From: Takakia lepidozioides
Taxonomy: Eukaryota; Streptophyta; Takakiopsida; Takakiales; Takakiaceae
Assembly: GCA_030704615.1 (NCBI GenBank)
Contig: CM060732.1
Location: 39,413,053 to 39,477,052 of the forward strand
Length of the DNA stretch: 64,000 nucleotides
Direction of reading: 5' to 3'
Below the pieces are notes generated by a model. It ran no database searches, was not told where the DNA came from, and saw only the letters and a list, made by a program, of their open reading frames with translations. A program made the translations under genes and the position numbers. This document shows positions 23,864 to 36,082 of the stretch, piece after piece (the stretch's first letter is position 1; the number at the start of each line of letters is the position of its first letter).

Positions 23864-26365
23864 AACAAGCAACATACATAAAATGCTTACGTAAGCAAAG
23901 AGCCCCAGTAAATGATTGAAGTATTGAAGCATTGACTGTGACAGTCAGTGCTGAAGCTGTACATTAAGGAGGGAAAGCCTCCCCTTACACTAAATCAGCA
24001 CGGCCAACTACCCCATGACTTCAGAACAAAACCGTCACTCCCAAACTAGACAAGGATATTATGAGGATTAAGAAAAAGGAAGCGCACAGTAACAGCTTTC
24101 CAAGGGAAAGAAGAGGAGTCACTGTCTTGTGCAATGGGTGTTGGTGGTAGGTGGCGTCTTAGCATCAACAGGTTGGGTGAAGGCTCCGTCCTGCTAGGTT
24201 GCTTTGTGTGCAGGCCTTTGCTTCTATCCACAACCTTTTGTGAGCTACCGGGTTGTTTCTATACCTGGCTTACACTCCCACATGTTTTGGTCCCTCATAT
24301 CTTCCTACAATGTCATCCATGAACCAACCTGCCATCAATCTTCTTTGCTTGTTTAAGCCTGCCTCATGTCACTATATCCAGTTCAGTTACCAATAAGAAA
24401 CAGCTGCAATCCTATTGCACCAGATTAACAATATACTTGTCATGTAATAAAATAGGTAGAACTTTCTATTTACTGCACATGTAGGCTAGTATTGACTGCC
24501 TTACACTTATAGGATCCCTCTTCCAAGTGTACCTATGTATTGTGGCGAGTCTAGAGGTGTGATACTCTCTGATGCCATTGTGAAGCCCAAATAGTCATTG
24601 TAGCTTAAAGGGATTTCATCAGTGGGAATCTTGTCGCAGCTTCTGTGGGAGATATTATCTGAACGCACGACAGAAAAGTGTTCCACTTTTCTTTGGCTAT
24701 CATACTTGTATGACATCAGTCACACGAGAGTATCGAGTGTTGCTTTCTTGTAGTGAAATCCCATGTGCAACCCCAACAAAGTGACAACTGCATCTGTCAG
24801 GCATCCAGTAACACCTTGCTCTTACTGGCCATGGTTCTACTCTTATATCAGTCCATCAAGCTCAAGTACACAACCCTCACCATCACTTCGAGGGGGTGGA
24901 CAGGACCAACAAAACCAGTGGTCTAATCTTGATTAGCAGCTTTACATCATTGTACAATCCAATACAAACTGGAGATCCGAAGACTATTCACAGTCTCGGA
25001 GTCGATATACAGGAAAGGTACAAGTCACAACTCACACTCGACGTTGCCTGAGAGACTAAGTTAGGGCATGAATAGGCAGAGTGCTGAAGCTGCAAAAAAT
25101 CTGTTCATGGGAGATTATTACTATTTTTATTATTATTTATTCCCAAATAAATAAATAAAGACTGTGACATCAATGGGACAGAAAAAAACAAAAAACAAAA
25201 GAAAAAAAAAAGGGGGACAGAAAATGCAGGGACATTCCCGGTGGATGGACAAACATCTGCAATTGCGAGGAGTTACCGATGGCACGTGTCATAAGCGACG
25301 GAACCTCGTAATCCGAAGCAAGTTCAGGCTCGGAAGCTGTTGGCAGAGACCCCGGGCCTGCACCCTACCAAACAGATGCCGTGCCGAACCTGGTACTGAA
25401 GCTCCGCAAGGTGGTCCGGCGCTGTGCGAGTGTTTGACGTGGCTCAGGGTGTGCTGCTGGGACTCCTTCGCAGCGTTGAAGGATTCTTTGCAGGCCAGCT
25501 CCATCGCTCTGGTAGCCCTCCAATTTGCTTGTCTGGGGTTTTCTGGCACCTCGGAGGCTTTGTCCATTCTCAAGTTGCTCCCTTTCCGCAATTTTTGGTG
25601 GAGATACTTGCTTCCCCTGATCTTTGACCTGTACGACTCATCGTCTGCTAATTCTCTTGGTCACCGACCTCAGACTAGAATTGCTGAAGACTGACGGGAT
25701 TTTGAGTCGGTTACCGTCTGCATCCCGTGCTGCAGACTCTGTTGCTCCCCTAATTGAACCCTATCCTTCGGTGACTGGAGCAGTATGTCTCTGTGCCCTT
25801 TTCTGTATTCTGTTGCTTGATCTTGTGCATGTTTAGTATGTGTGCATGCTTATGTACAGAGTGGTGGTTCCGATTTTGACTTTCTACCCGACACCCTGCG
25901 GACCTCGTTTCCTATCCACCGGCCTTTTGTCTCTGCCAGCAGCTCCTCTCTTCACACTTGTCTTCCTCCTTGTTTCCTTTTCCTTTGGTCTACTTGCCAT
26001 GGATAATCCTGTGTGATCGGGGCCCTTCTTACTCGCAGTCGAACACCATTGCCCAATTATACCGTCTTGTTTTTCATTTTGCGAGGGTTATTAATGAGTC
26101 TGCCAGTGCGCAGTTGCCTATTCTTGGCTTCCAATTAGATCTTCCTAAATTCTCCTCGTGAGGCAAAATCCTTTCCCGTATCTGATCGGTTCGTAGCTTT
26201 AACCTCTCTCACCCTGTCTGCAATTTTTGGCCTCTAAACTTCTTTGCTCTTTCCACTTTTATTTTTCTGTTCAACATCTAATTGCTAATTTGCTCACCTT
26301 TTTGCCTTGTCTTCCTCTTGTTTGTTCGAAATTTCTTCTCCCTGCTGCCATTATCTCCTCCAAAG
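23864..26365. other. Intergenic and probable promoter/5' UTR of the ARIADNE gene
   Basis: No gene is supported. A TTATT-rich stretch at 25,120-25,160 is followed by an A-rich then G-rich run (25,185-25,217). A G-box-type core (CACGTG) lies near 25,282 within GGCACGTGTC. From about 25,300 the sequence is GC-richer and pyrimidine-rich and leads to the ATG at 26,366. Confidence 0.45.
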
Positions 26366-29300
26366 ATGGAATCAGAAGACGAAATGCAGGACTGGCCCGG
26401 AACATCAGATGGAGAGTACGACGATAAGAATGAAGAAGAGGACGAGGACAGTGACACGATTGCCCTGGATGATGACAATGATGAGTCTGGCTATCCCTTC
26501 GACGATGATTCAAGTTCTGATGAACATCCTAGCTCTCGGCTTCCTCAGGTGCCTTGCATCCTCTAAGCTCTTAGCAGTCTTGGAAGAACAGGGGTGTTAG
26601 GGAGGGTAGAATTATTGAAGCTGAATTGCAGTCGCTGAAACTAGAACTCGCCAACCCTCAAGCAATTTGGCAGGTCTGCTCCGGGCTTCTCGCCAGAGCA
26701 TGGCCTGCTCTGTCTGATGTTGCTATACTCAAATGCAACCTTTGCCGCCACCTTCTGGTTCCCAATGCTCTATAGAAGAAGAGAAAGGGGAACTGGAAAG
26801 GGCAGAAAGTTGTTATCAAGGGGGGGCTGGCAGCGTGTAATAATGGAGCCTGTGGCTGAAAGTGATGTGTAGGCTGTTCCTATGTAGCTTTCTACTGCTT
26901 ATTACTCCATTTGGTTGATGCCTTGCAGACCCGATACACAGTCCTTGGTGAGAAGGATATTTTCCAGCGCCAAGAAGAAGCCGTTGCAACTATCACAAAT
27001 GTCCTTTCCATACCACCTGCAGATGCTGCTATTCTTTTGCGACACTTTAAATGGTATTCTCTCTCTCTCTCTCTCTCTCCGTCTCTCTGTCTCTTGCAAG
27101 AGGCTCTCCCTCATTTTGTCCAATCGCTCCAAGAACTTCAGTCTCGCTCTGACAACGCAAGAAATGAAGTCGAAAGAGCAGTGGACTCTTGGGAGAGTTT
27201 CGTTTCCTCCGTGGCTGACAAGATCATTGGGAGGAAACTATTTGTCTGCAGTAGAGCTGTTAATTGGTGGACCAATGAGATTAAACTCAAGATAGCTGAG
27301 AGACAAGCAATCTATAAAGAGTGCTGCAATTTGAAAACCAACAGAGAATTGTGGGCGAGGTACTACCAGCTCCGTAAAGATATCAATCAGCTTGTTAGGT
27401 CTCAGAAGAAATTATACTGGGACAAGTTATACAGTGAAATAAACTCAAACCACCATGGTGGTAATGACAAGTTTGTACAAGCCGAAAAACGGTCAGCAAG
27501 TACAAGCGTTGAAGACTACTAAAGGTGCAGTGGTGACTTCATTTCTGCTGAATGGAGGGACACAGTTGGAAAAAGTGTTCCTATGATTCAAAACAGCCCT
27601 GATGAACTGGAGTATATTTCAATGGCTTATAACGCTCCCATTAGTTCTTCTGAGATTGTGGAAGCAATTGAACATTTAAATGGATATAAAGCTGGTGGAC
27701 CTGATGGTATTGTCAACGAGCTTATCAAGCACGGTGGTGATCCCATGATAGAGGCCCTAGTTCTCCTCTTTAACCTTATCTGGAAGACTGAAATGATCCC
27801 CTTTCGCTGGCGACAGGGGGTCATTGTCAATCTATACAAGAAGGGTGACAGAGAAGAACCGGGGAACTACCGTGGCATCACGCTCCTCAATGCTGTTGGC
27901 AAGACATTCTGCAGAGTACTAAGTACTCGTCTCGAGGTTGACCTGGAGTCTAGAGGTTGTTTCCACGAAGGCCAAGCTGGCTTTCGGTGAAACAGGGGCT
28001 GTGTGGATCATATCTTCACTCTAAGCCAGATTATCCAGGGAAGGAAAAAAGAAGGGAAACCCACTTATGTTTTTTTCCTGGATGTCAAAAAGGCTTATGA
28101 CACAGTGTGGAGAGATGGCCTATGGTTCCGTCTCTGGTCTTGTGGGATCAAGAGAAAGATGTGGAGAGTTGTCCACAACTTGTATGCTCACACCAAAAGC
28201 TGTGTCATTGTTAATGGACAGAAGTCCAACTTCTTCGACATAGACCAAGGTGTAGCTCAAGGATGTACTCTCTCCCCTCTGCTCTTCAATGTTTTCATCA
28301 ATCAACTCCTTGAGGATGTGGAAAGTGAGGGATTTGGGTTAAGGGTGGGTGATACCACCATACCAGCCCTTATGTTTGCGGATGACTTCGCAGGCATAGG
28401 GGAGACTCCAACCAATCTCCAGGAGTTGATTGATTGCGCGAAGAGATACTTTGATCTTTGGGGGCTAGAGGCTAATGTCAGCAAATGTGCAGTGGTGGCA
28501 TTCAACGACAGAGGAGAGGGAGGAAGTGATCTTAAGTGGCAGTGGGGTAGCCAAGAGATCCCGGTCCTCCCTTCCTACACTTACCTGGGCGTTGAGTTTT
28601 CCTCCAATTGTAATTGGGATGCACATATTCGGAAAGTTGTTCAAACTGGCAAGGGCAAAGCTCTGGGGCTCACTAAATTTTTCCACTGCAGAGGGTCAAC
28701 TCTGAGGTTAAGAAAACCATGCTTTGTCGCGTTATTAGACCTGCCTTGGAGTACGGATCTGCAATATGGGTTGATAACTCCAACCAGGCTAAGTCTCTAG
28801 AATCCATTCAAGTGGGGGTGCTTAAGGAGTGTATGTCAGCATGCTCCAAAACAGCCAATGTGGCTGTTCGGGGTGAGTTTGGCATTCCGTCCTTAAGCTC
28901 CCGACGAGATGAATTCAAGGTCAGATGGTGGGGTCAGCTGCAACATATGCCCAACACCAGATATCCTAAGTTAATCGACTCTGTATCTTGGAAACAGGAC
29001 CGCCCTGTCAAACAGGCTAACTCCTGGCAGAAGAGAGTAGAAGAGATTCTCAAGGACCTGGACCTGGATCCGCAAGTCTTGACCCTGCTGGATAAATCTG
29101 ACTTAGAGGCTGTAGTGTCCAAAGCCATGTCTGTTGCCATGAGATTGTCTGATGAAAATGAAGTTAGGCAGAAAACTTCCCTGAACTTGTTTCCAGTCAG
29201 TGACATGGGGGAGGAGTCTACCCACTCTCGGCACTAGACTGGAATTTAAACTCAGAAGCCTACCTTTGAACAGCAAACAGAAGCAGAGAGGAAAGGGAGA

Positions 29301-32300
29301 GTGCAATTGCCCGTTGTGTGGGCAATCTGAAGACAGTTTTCATTTTCTGATACACTGTCCGGGGTTCTCTCACCAAAGAGATGCTCTCTTCTAATCTATC
29401 AAGGGAATTGTGCCTGTACCCCTGTTTACCAACTTTGAAAGTCTCGAGGCTGAGCCAAAAGCCCAGGCCCTCCTGAGGCCTAGTTTTTGGGCAAATCACA
29501 CACAGCCGATTGATGCTTGTGTGAAGGGATTTCTAGAGGATATCTGGAAAACCCGGATTAATTCTATATATGAAGGTAAGTCTTACTACCAACGTCAGCC
29601 CCTGACAGAGGTAGGTTCTGTCCCTTTTGTTCCCGCTCAAACTGGGCGCGGGGTCAATGGCCACCAGGCTACGGCAAACAACGTCTTATGAGTACAATCT
29701 CTCCGTCTCTCTCTCAGGGCTGATGCTTGTGTAAAGGGATTTCTAGAGGTATCTGGAAAACCCGGATCAATTGTTTATTCCAAGGTCAGTCTTACTACCA
29801 TCAGCGCCTGACAAAGGTAGGTTCTGTCCCTTTGTGGTCCGCTCAAACTGGGCGCGGGGTCGATGGCCACAAGGCTACGGCAAACAATATGAGTACATTC
29901 TCTCTCTCAGGGCGGGAAGCCTAAATTTGAAGAGCAAACGAGAGGAAAGGGGAATTGCAAATGCCTGTTGTGTGAGCAACCTGAAGACAATATCCTCTTT
30001 CTGATTCATTGTCATGGGTACTCTCACCAGAGAGACACCCTCTTCAAATCCATCAAGGGATTTGTTCCTGTACCTCTGTTTACCAACTTTGAAATTTTTG
30101 AGGCTCAGCCAAAAGCCCAGGCCCCTTTTGGGGTCTAGTTATTGGGCAAATCACACACACCAGTTTGATGCTTGTGTAAAGGGATTTCTAGAGGATATCT
30201 GGAAAACTCGGATTAATTGTGTGTTCCAAGGTAACTCGTACTACCGGCGTCAGCCCCTGACAAAGGTAGTTTCTGTCCCTTTGTGTTCCGCTCAAACTGG
30301 GCGCAGGGTCAATGGCCACAAGGCTATGGCAAACAACGTCTTATGAGTACATTCCTTCTCTCTCTTGTACCTCTCCAACCCTGGTGGATGTGATCCACAA
30401 AAGGCTCCAGGAGGGTTAGTTTCCTGCGGGGCCAATGGTTGTAGGACAAGCCAACGTTGGCAGGGAATGGCATGAGTACATTCTTACAACTCTCCACCTT
30501 TTCGGTATTCTCTGGGTGTACGCAGTTGGGAAGTTTTTTAGTTTCTGTAAGTGTGAATGCTTGTATTGTAGCTGAAAGTCGTCTGTAGCAATTCCTGGAG
30601 TGGATTATCTTGAGACTGGAAAGCAATTGGTATCTATTAGGTTTTATTTTTCAGATGTCAAAAGGCCTAGTAACTTTCAGGTTTATCCATGGAGAACCCG
30701 TAATTCTTTTTGCAGGCTTAAATTTTGCTGGATCTGAATTCCAGCCAAGACCAAAATGCTCAAGCTGGAGACAATACGGAAAACATCCGATTTTCCCTCT
30801 CTACTAGTCCTCTGTCACATTTGGTGATGAGCCTTGTCCACAATAGGCCATCACTTCTGTAATAGATCTCCTTCAATTTGATCACAGATGAAATGATATT
30901 AGAGGGGACTAGAGGGAGAGAGTATGAGAGGGGTCAGAGAGGACGGGACTTCTCCCAGCTGTTGTCTCTGGCAGTCTGTTTCTAAGTCCCATAGGGTGAA
31001 CTGTTTGTAGTTGACCCTAGCATGCTAGGGAAAGTGTATTACAGAAGCTCCCCAGCATATTTTTATAGTCTTATCAGCAATTCAGAACTAGATGCCGGTA
31101 GTATTACTTACCTTTGCAACAGACAATTAACCCGAGTTTTCCAGATATCCTCTTACAACTAGAGAGAGAATGTACTCATAAGACGTTGTTTGCCGTAGCC
31201 TTGTGGCCATTGACCCCGCCCCCAGTTTGAGAGAGAGAGAGAAAGAGAGAGAAGATAGCTGAATGGACTCTGTTATGGTTTCTTCGCTAGGCTTTCTTCA
31301 GTCGTCAACATTTGGTCATGGCGCAGTGACAGGGTTGTACATTTTCACAGCAGTGTGCATTGATGCTGTAATGCATGGTTATTTTTGCAGGAGTGTGAGC
31401 AAAGTCAATGATGAGTGGTTTGCTGATGAGGAAAGAGTACGGGCAAGTGTTGGGCTCCTTGAGAAAACGTTGCCACACAGGAGACCTACTGCTAAGGAGG
31501 TGAGTTGGCCTTGATGTTGTCAGTCACTGGTTGAATTTTTCCTGACGGTGGCTGGAGGCACATTCAAACGTTGTGTTGACTGTTGCTGGTGCGTAGTTTC
31601 ATCATGGGTCTGATTTAGTACTAGCTGACTCAACAACTTGGATCATTGTACCAGCTCACGTGTGGAATCTGCTTCGACTTGCATCCTAGTGAGAAGATGA
31701 AGGCACCGGCTTGTGGTCACTTCTTTTGTGACACGTGTTGGACAGGTTGGCAATGTTTTGCTTTGGCATACATGCTGTTGTAGATTGTACACTCTCAGAT
31801 GTGGCGTGTAAACATTCTGTTGTTAACAATGGGACCACTTTGCTATTCCAGCCTCAGCCGTCGGGAAATTTCAGGTTTCTGAGCATGATCCTGTTGACCT
31901 TGTTATAGAATATTCTGTGGAACTAAAAACTTGGGTTAGTGGCCAACTTGAAGGCTTGTTGAATACAAGTACAGCTTTGGTCTCCTCTTCCTATATTTGG
32001 TGCTGTTTTCATTTCTGTAGTCATCTAATTTTTCTGTTGGAGAGTCTGCTGCCTAATTCTCTGGTAGGGCTTCTGAGTGTTAGTGCCTTCTGAAGATCTG
32101 CATAGTGCTGTGTGATTCATCAATCATCACTTTCTGTCAATTCTCAGCTGAAGCTTTACATATTTTTAACTCTTTGGTTTGCCAGGGCACAAAGGTCAGC
32201 AAAATGACGCTGCCCTTGTCAATCCAGCGTTTTTTTATACTACAGCAAGTCTTCAATAGATCTCGTGCTCACAAGAGAATCAGCCATCTGCAGACGTTTT

Positions 32301-35300
32301 TGAGGTGAGACTTGGGGACTGGAACCCTTTGAAAGATTCTGAAGTGGATTTGAACCTTCTGTTTATTGGGATGCAGGTTACATACATACAGCCATAAATG
32401 ATGGGCCAGGCTGTCTGATGTTGCGGTGCGCTGACCCAGCATGCGCTGCTGCTATTGGGGAAGATATAGTGGTGATGTTAGTCCCACAAGAGGATCAAAT
32501 GAAGTTCACACGTTACCTTCTGAGATCTTATGTTGAAGACAACCGGAAGGCAAGACTTTTCTCTCAAGAGCTTTTTATGGAAGTTTATCTAAGAAGTTGA
32601 AGAGATGTGAAAGGCGATGAACTTGTTTAGGTGCATAAAATGGAAACTTGAGCTCTTTGATTATTCAGGATTGGGTGTTGTAGAATATAGGAAGAGTTTC
32701 TAGTCAGAGAGGTCATCATCAGGGAAGTGGTGTTAGATTCTTGAGCTCTCTACGCATTTGTTTCTGGCTCTTCACTGTGTACCGTTGTGTTGGCATGCTA
32801 AAGCAAGTAGTGCTGGTATTGATGTAGCTCAATAACCATATGAGATGTCATATGACTTTGTTATACTACACAATGAACACCACTGCCTACCAATTCTCAG
32901 TGTATCTTCAATTTTCCATGTACCTTATCTATAGCTGACCAAGAGTATGAATTTTCTTATGAAGGTTCTTAATTGCCTTTGTAGGCCTTCTTCTATCGGT
33001 GTATTAGTCTTTCTCATAAAGTTCCTGTTGAAGGTCTTGGTGTGTACTTGTGGTGTTTGGGCTTGGACTGAGGTATGGGGCTGGTTTCATAGGTCAAATG
33101 GTGCCCAGCCCCAGGGTGTGATTATGCAGTGGAGTTCATTCCTGTCATTGGTTCCTATGACGTGATTTGCAACTGTGGGCATAATTTCTGCTGGAATGTA
33201 AGTTATGCTTCACCTGATAGATACTTCCTGTTGTATTCCTGCCTGATTAGAAAGATTTCATGTGCATTATATCTCAGGCCAATGGAAGAGGGCACTGGTT
33301 TGAATTGCTACTTTCTCTCAGTGTCAGGAGGAGGCGCATCGTCCAGTGGATTGCGACACAGTCAACAAGTGGATATTAAAAAACTCCGCCGAGTCTGAGA
33401 ACATGAACTGGTAAGATGGATCCTCATGCGCTTCGACACTATGGAGTGTCCTCATTAAACTCGGCTAGTGCAGGTTCACACCAGTGTTTATATATCCTGA
33501 CATCAGCATTCTGACCCTATCCTGGGATATGGTCTCTGTTAGTCAGCCTTTGGTTATTTCATGGGTTTGGTCACACTGTTATTGGCATAGGAAAGCCATT
33601 TTTGGGTCTTCACATTGTTCGGCTTGTGATGCCTTTTTGTTGCTGAGAGCCTTGGCAGGTTATGCATTTGAAGGCGTATCCCAGGTACACATTGTATGTG
33701 ACAAGCTGCAAGTTGGTGTTGTGTGTGTAGGATTCTGGCGAATAGCAAGCCCTGCCCCAAATGTAAGCGGCCGATCGAGAAGAACCAAGGCTGCATGCAT
33801 ATCACTTGCACTCCCCCTTGTAAATTTGAGTTTTGCTGGTAACTGCCTAGCCCTCACAGTGACTACATTCTTCTAGGCTGTTAAGTTGTCTGTAGAACTC
33901 TGACAGGTTACGGAGCTGCAACCCTGTCCAAGGTTTTTCAGATACTTGGTTTAAGTGACGGTATAAAATGGATGACAGACTACATGCATTGAACCTGAAT
34001 ACGTTCGATGAAATAAAGGTTTATATTCACCTTCGTGTTATTTGCATTGTTGCAGGCTTTGTTTTGGTCCATGGGCTGATCATGGTGAGCGGACAGGAGG
34101 ATTTTATGCATGCAATCGGTACGAGACTGCTAAGCAAGAAGGCGTGGTATGCTGATGGACTCTTTTTGTTTTTGGCCTACCCTGTGATTTTCTACTATCA
34201 GAGGTTCCTCTTGTTATTGATAATGATCATCTGCCTTGGTCAGACAAAGTAAGCCCTAGATATGGTGAGGTTCTTTGCATACGCAGGAGAAGAACAGCGA
34301 TCTGGCTTGACACGTTGGCACAGATTTTACCTTACTTTTATGGTCAGGTGAAGTTCCACGAGGTTGTCGGGTCAGTTTGTGTTCTATCCTTTTTCATGGG
34401 GTAATATTTGTTGCTGGTTGTCATTGGCACAGTATGATGAAGCAGAGAGGAGAAGGGAGATGGCGAAGAACTCGCTGGAGCGGTATACACATTATTATGA
34501 ACGTTGGGCTACAAATGAATCTGTACGTGTTGGTTGAAGTGACAATCAATTTATCTTTGTTTCTTTGTGTGTTCAATCTACTTTTTTAACACCTGATGTT
34601 GTGCCTATGTAAGACTGTTGTGGCCTGAGACTGCTTTTTAATATTTTCATTGATCGAGTCTTCCCATGTGTGCAGTCAAGGGCGAAGGCTCTTGCTGATC
34701 TTCAGGATATGCAGCAAGTGCAGGTACGAAGAAATTCTACCAGTTCGGTTAATGTTTACGAGGCTATATCTTATGATGCAAATCTACCTGACATTCAGCT
34801 ATGTACTTTGAACACTTGGGTGAGGTCCTGTGCCACCGTGGAAGAAAAGCCACACATACTCTGGATTGATGTTCTTACTTCATTCCGTGCAGATTGAGAA
34901 GTTGAGTGATAGGCAGCACCAACCTGACGCCCAGCTGAAGTTTGTCACTGAGGCTTGGCTGCAGGTAAGAGACATGTTCTTTTGACTTAAGGATATGTGT
35001 CATCCTGCCTGTTGAGTATGGCCGAGTCTTTGCATCGATTCGGAGATGGAGACTGGATTCCTGTAGCTTACTTGCATGTTGGGGAGGGATTCTGGCTTCT
35101 GAAATGCTTCACAGTGTGGAGGTCTGTGTCTAGAGTAGTTAACCTTGAGACTAACGAGATCCTGTTTTTGGTAGATTGTGGAGTGCCGGCGTGTTTTAAA
35201 ATGGACATACGCGTATGGGTACTACCTACCTGAGGAGGAGGATGCAAAGCGAAGGTTTTTTGAGTATTCACAAGGTTCATATCTCAACTCAATTGATTAC

Positions 35301-36082
35301 TCCCATTCCATCCTGAGAAGCCGCCAAGGTCTTAAGTGTACTGTTTATTAGGGACAACAATCTTGCGGTGTTGTGCTTGTCCTGGCTAATGTGGCAATCA
35401 TGACGGAATGTGCATCACTGGACATTTCAGGTGAGGCGGAGGCTGGGTTGGAGCGGCTGCATCAGTGTGCAGAAAAAGAATTGCAAACATTTCTGGAGGG
35501 AGATGAGCCTTCCACCACATTCAATGACTTCCGTACCAAACTGGCTGGGTTGACCAGGTGAGGTTCCCCTTAATTTTTTGTTTCCAGACCTCCAACCTTA
35601 GATATCAAGCTTATATTTAAGGTCATGCGATATGCCTGTTGTTCAAATTACAGATGGAAATTCTCAGAAGGCTGATAGAGTGGGCATACCCCAGTCCTTT
35701 TGTGCTCCCCCATCCATGTAATCTAGTTTGTTGACTTGGCAATCAGGAAGGAGGCTACGCAGGTTGAGATTTGTGTTCTACTATGCTCATGCTGTTATCA
35801 CTTGACACTTGTGGCAGTATAACAAGGACGTATTTCGAGAACTTGGTGCGTGCATTAGAGAATGGGCTATCTGATGTGGACATCACAAAGGGTGGCACCA
35901 AGTCAAGCAGCAGCAGTTCCAAGGCCCCAGTTAGCTCGAAGAACAGAGGGCCCAGGGCAAAAGTTGGAGCATCCAGAAGTCACACTGGCAGTGATTCAAA
36001 CCACTGGTCTTGTGAGTATTGTACCTATGCCAATACTACATCGGACCATGTGTGTGTCATCTGTAGCAACCCTCGCTCTTAG
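26366..36082 (+). CDS. ARIADNE-type RBR E3 ubiquitin ligase (plant ARI5/7/8-like)
   Basis: RBR ligases accept ubiquitin from an E2 on a catalytic Cys and pass it to substrates. Fifteen exons join in one frame to 591 residues: 26366-26548, 26929-27053, 31391-31499, 31655-31745, 32377-32549, 33093-33197, 33322-33410, 33731-33838, 34056-34146, 34433-34522, 34676-34723, 34893-34964, 35175-35274, 35431-35557, 35818-36082. Domains: acidic N-terminus; UBA-like helix segment and WFADEE motif (about 80-125); RING1 from CGICFD (142) through [13 protein letters not shown]; Rcat with [19 protein letters not shown] (300-318), catalytic Cys 318; Ariadne domain (about 345-535); and a C-terminal RanBP2-type zinc finger, [10 protein letters not shown] (567-591), as in Arabidopsis ARI5/7/8. 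The intron after exon 5 has a GC donor (AAG|GCAAGA). Intron 2 (27,054-31,390) is expanded by a LINE. No lesion is seen; the gene is probably functional. Confidence 0.93.
27058..27079. repeat. (CT)n microsatellite at the 5' end of the intronic LINE
   Basis: About eleven CT dinucleotides start five bases after the exon 2 donor and run into the first LINE sequence. The same CT-rich motif occurs at the LINE 3' end, so this may be part of the element or of its target site. Confidence 0.7.
27085..30346 (+). mobile_element. LINE (FADD-type non-LTR retrotransposon) in intron 2 of the ARIADNE gene
   Basis: The element is 5'-truncated, with no endonuclease domain seen. It carries a linker (about 27,100-27,480), a full reverse transcriptase (27,583-28,700), a thumb-like region (28,719-29,200) and a C-terminal C-x2-C-GQ-x-ED-x(3)-HFL-x(3)-C finger (about 29,305-29,360). 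The tail is repeated: the block with DACVKGFLE and the following TGGCCACAAGGCTACGGCAA-like sequence occurs at about 29,510-29,690, 29,721-29,895 and 30,165-30,345. It is in sense orientation with the host gene. The same family provides the MLH1 intron fragment. The clade (for example Jockey/RTE-like versus L1) is not decided. Confidence 0.9.
27100..29394 (+). pseudogene. LINE ORF2 remnant: reverse transcriptase with few lesions
   Basis: Reverse transcriptase of a non-LTR element that copies its own RNA into DNA. Visible motifs in order: [28 protein letters not shown], a finger/palm segment [13 protein letters not shown] (28,070-28,110), [14 protein letters not shown] (about 28,258-28,300), the catalytic FADD (about 28,374-28,386), and YLGVEFSS. 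The frame from 26,911 through 28,800 is shared and broken by a TAA at 27,520 and a TGA at 27,988 (GFR-stop-NRG, where Arg is expected). A frameshift at about 28,690-28,715 moves the rest to the frame of 28,719-29,237, and another near 29,200 precedes the zinc-finger part. So few lesions suggest a fairly recent insertion. Confidence 0.88.
30347..31119. other. Rest of ARIADNE intron 2 with no recognised element
   Basis: AT-neutral intron sequence without a convincing reading frame. Parts near 30,340-30,360 continue the CT-rich LINE tail; the rest is unassigned. Confidence 0.4.
31120..31235 (-). mobile_element. Inverted copy of the LINE 3' tail
   Basis: On the minus strand this gives the LINE tail, CAAACTGGGGGCGGGGTCAA then TGGCCACAAGGCTACGGCAA and the GAGTACATTCTCTCT end. 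It is followed by a displaced piece encoding ED-I-W-K-T-R, which normally lies upstream. A (GA)n run (about 31,212-31,240) flanks it. It is a rearranged, inverted copy inside the same intron as the main LINE. Confidence 0.75.

Noticed and set aside
25164-25694. Open frame of 176 codons starting with a Lys-rich run
   Set aside because: The start is an A-rich simple repeat and the rest matches no family. It lies in the likely upstream region of the ARIADNE gene.
26366-26548. Acidic stretch as a separate small gene
   Set aside because: It ends at a good donor (CAG|GTGCCT) and joins exon 2 of the ARIADNE gene in frame, so it is exon 1.
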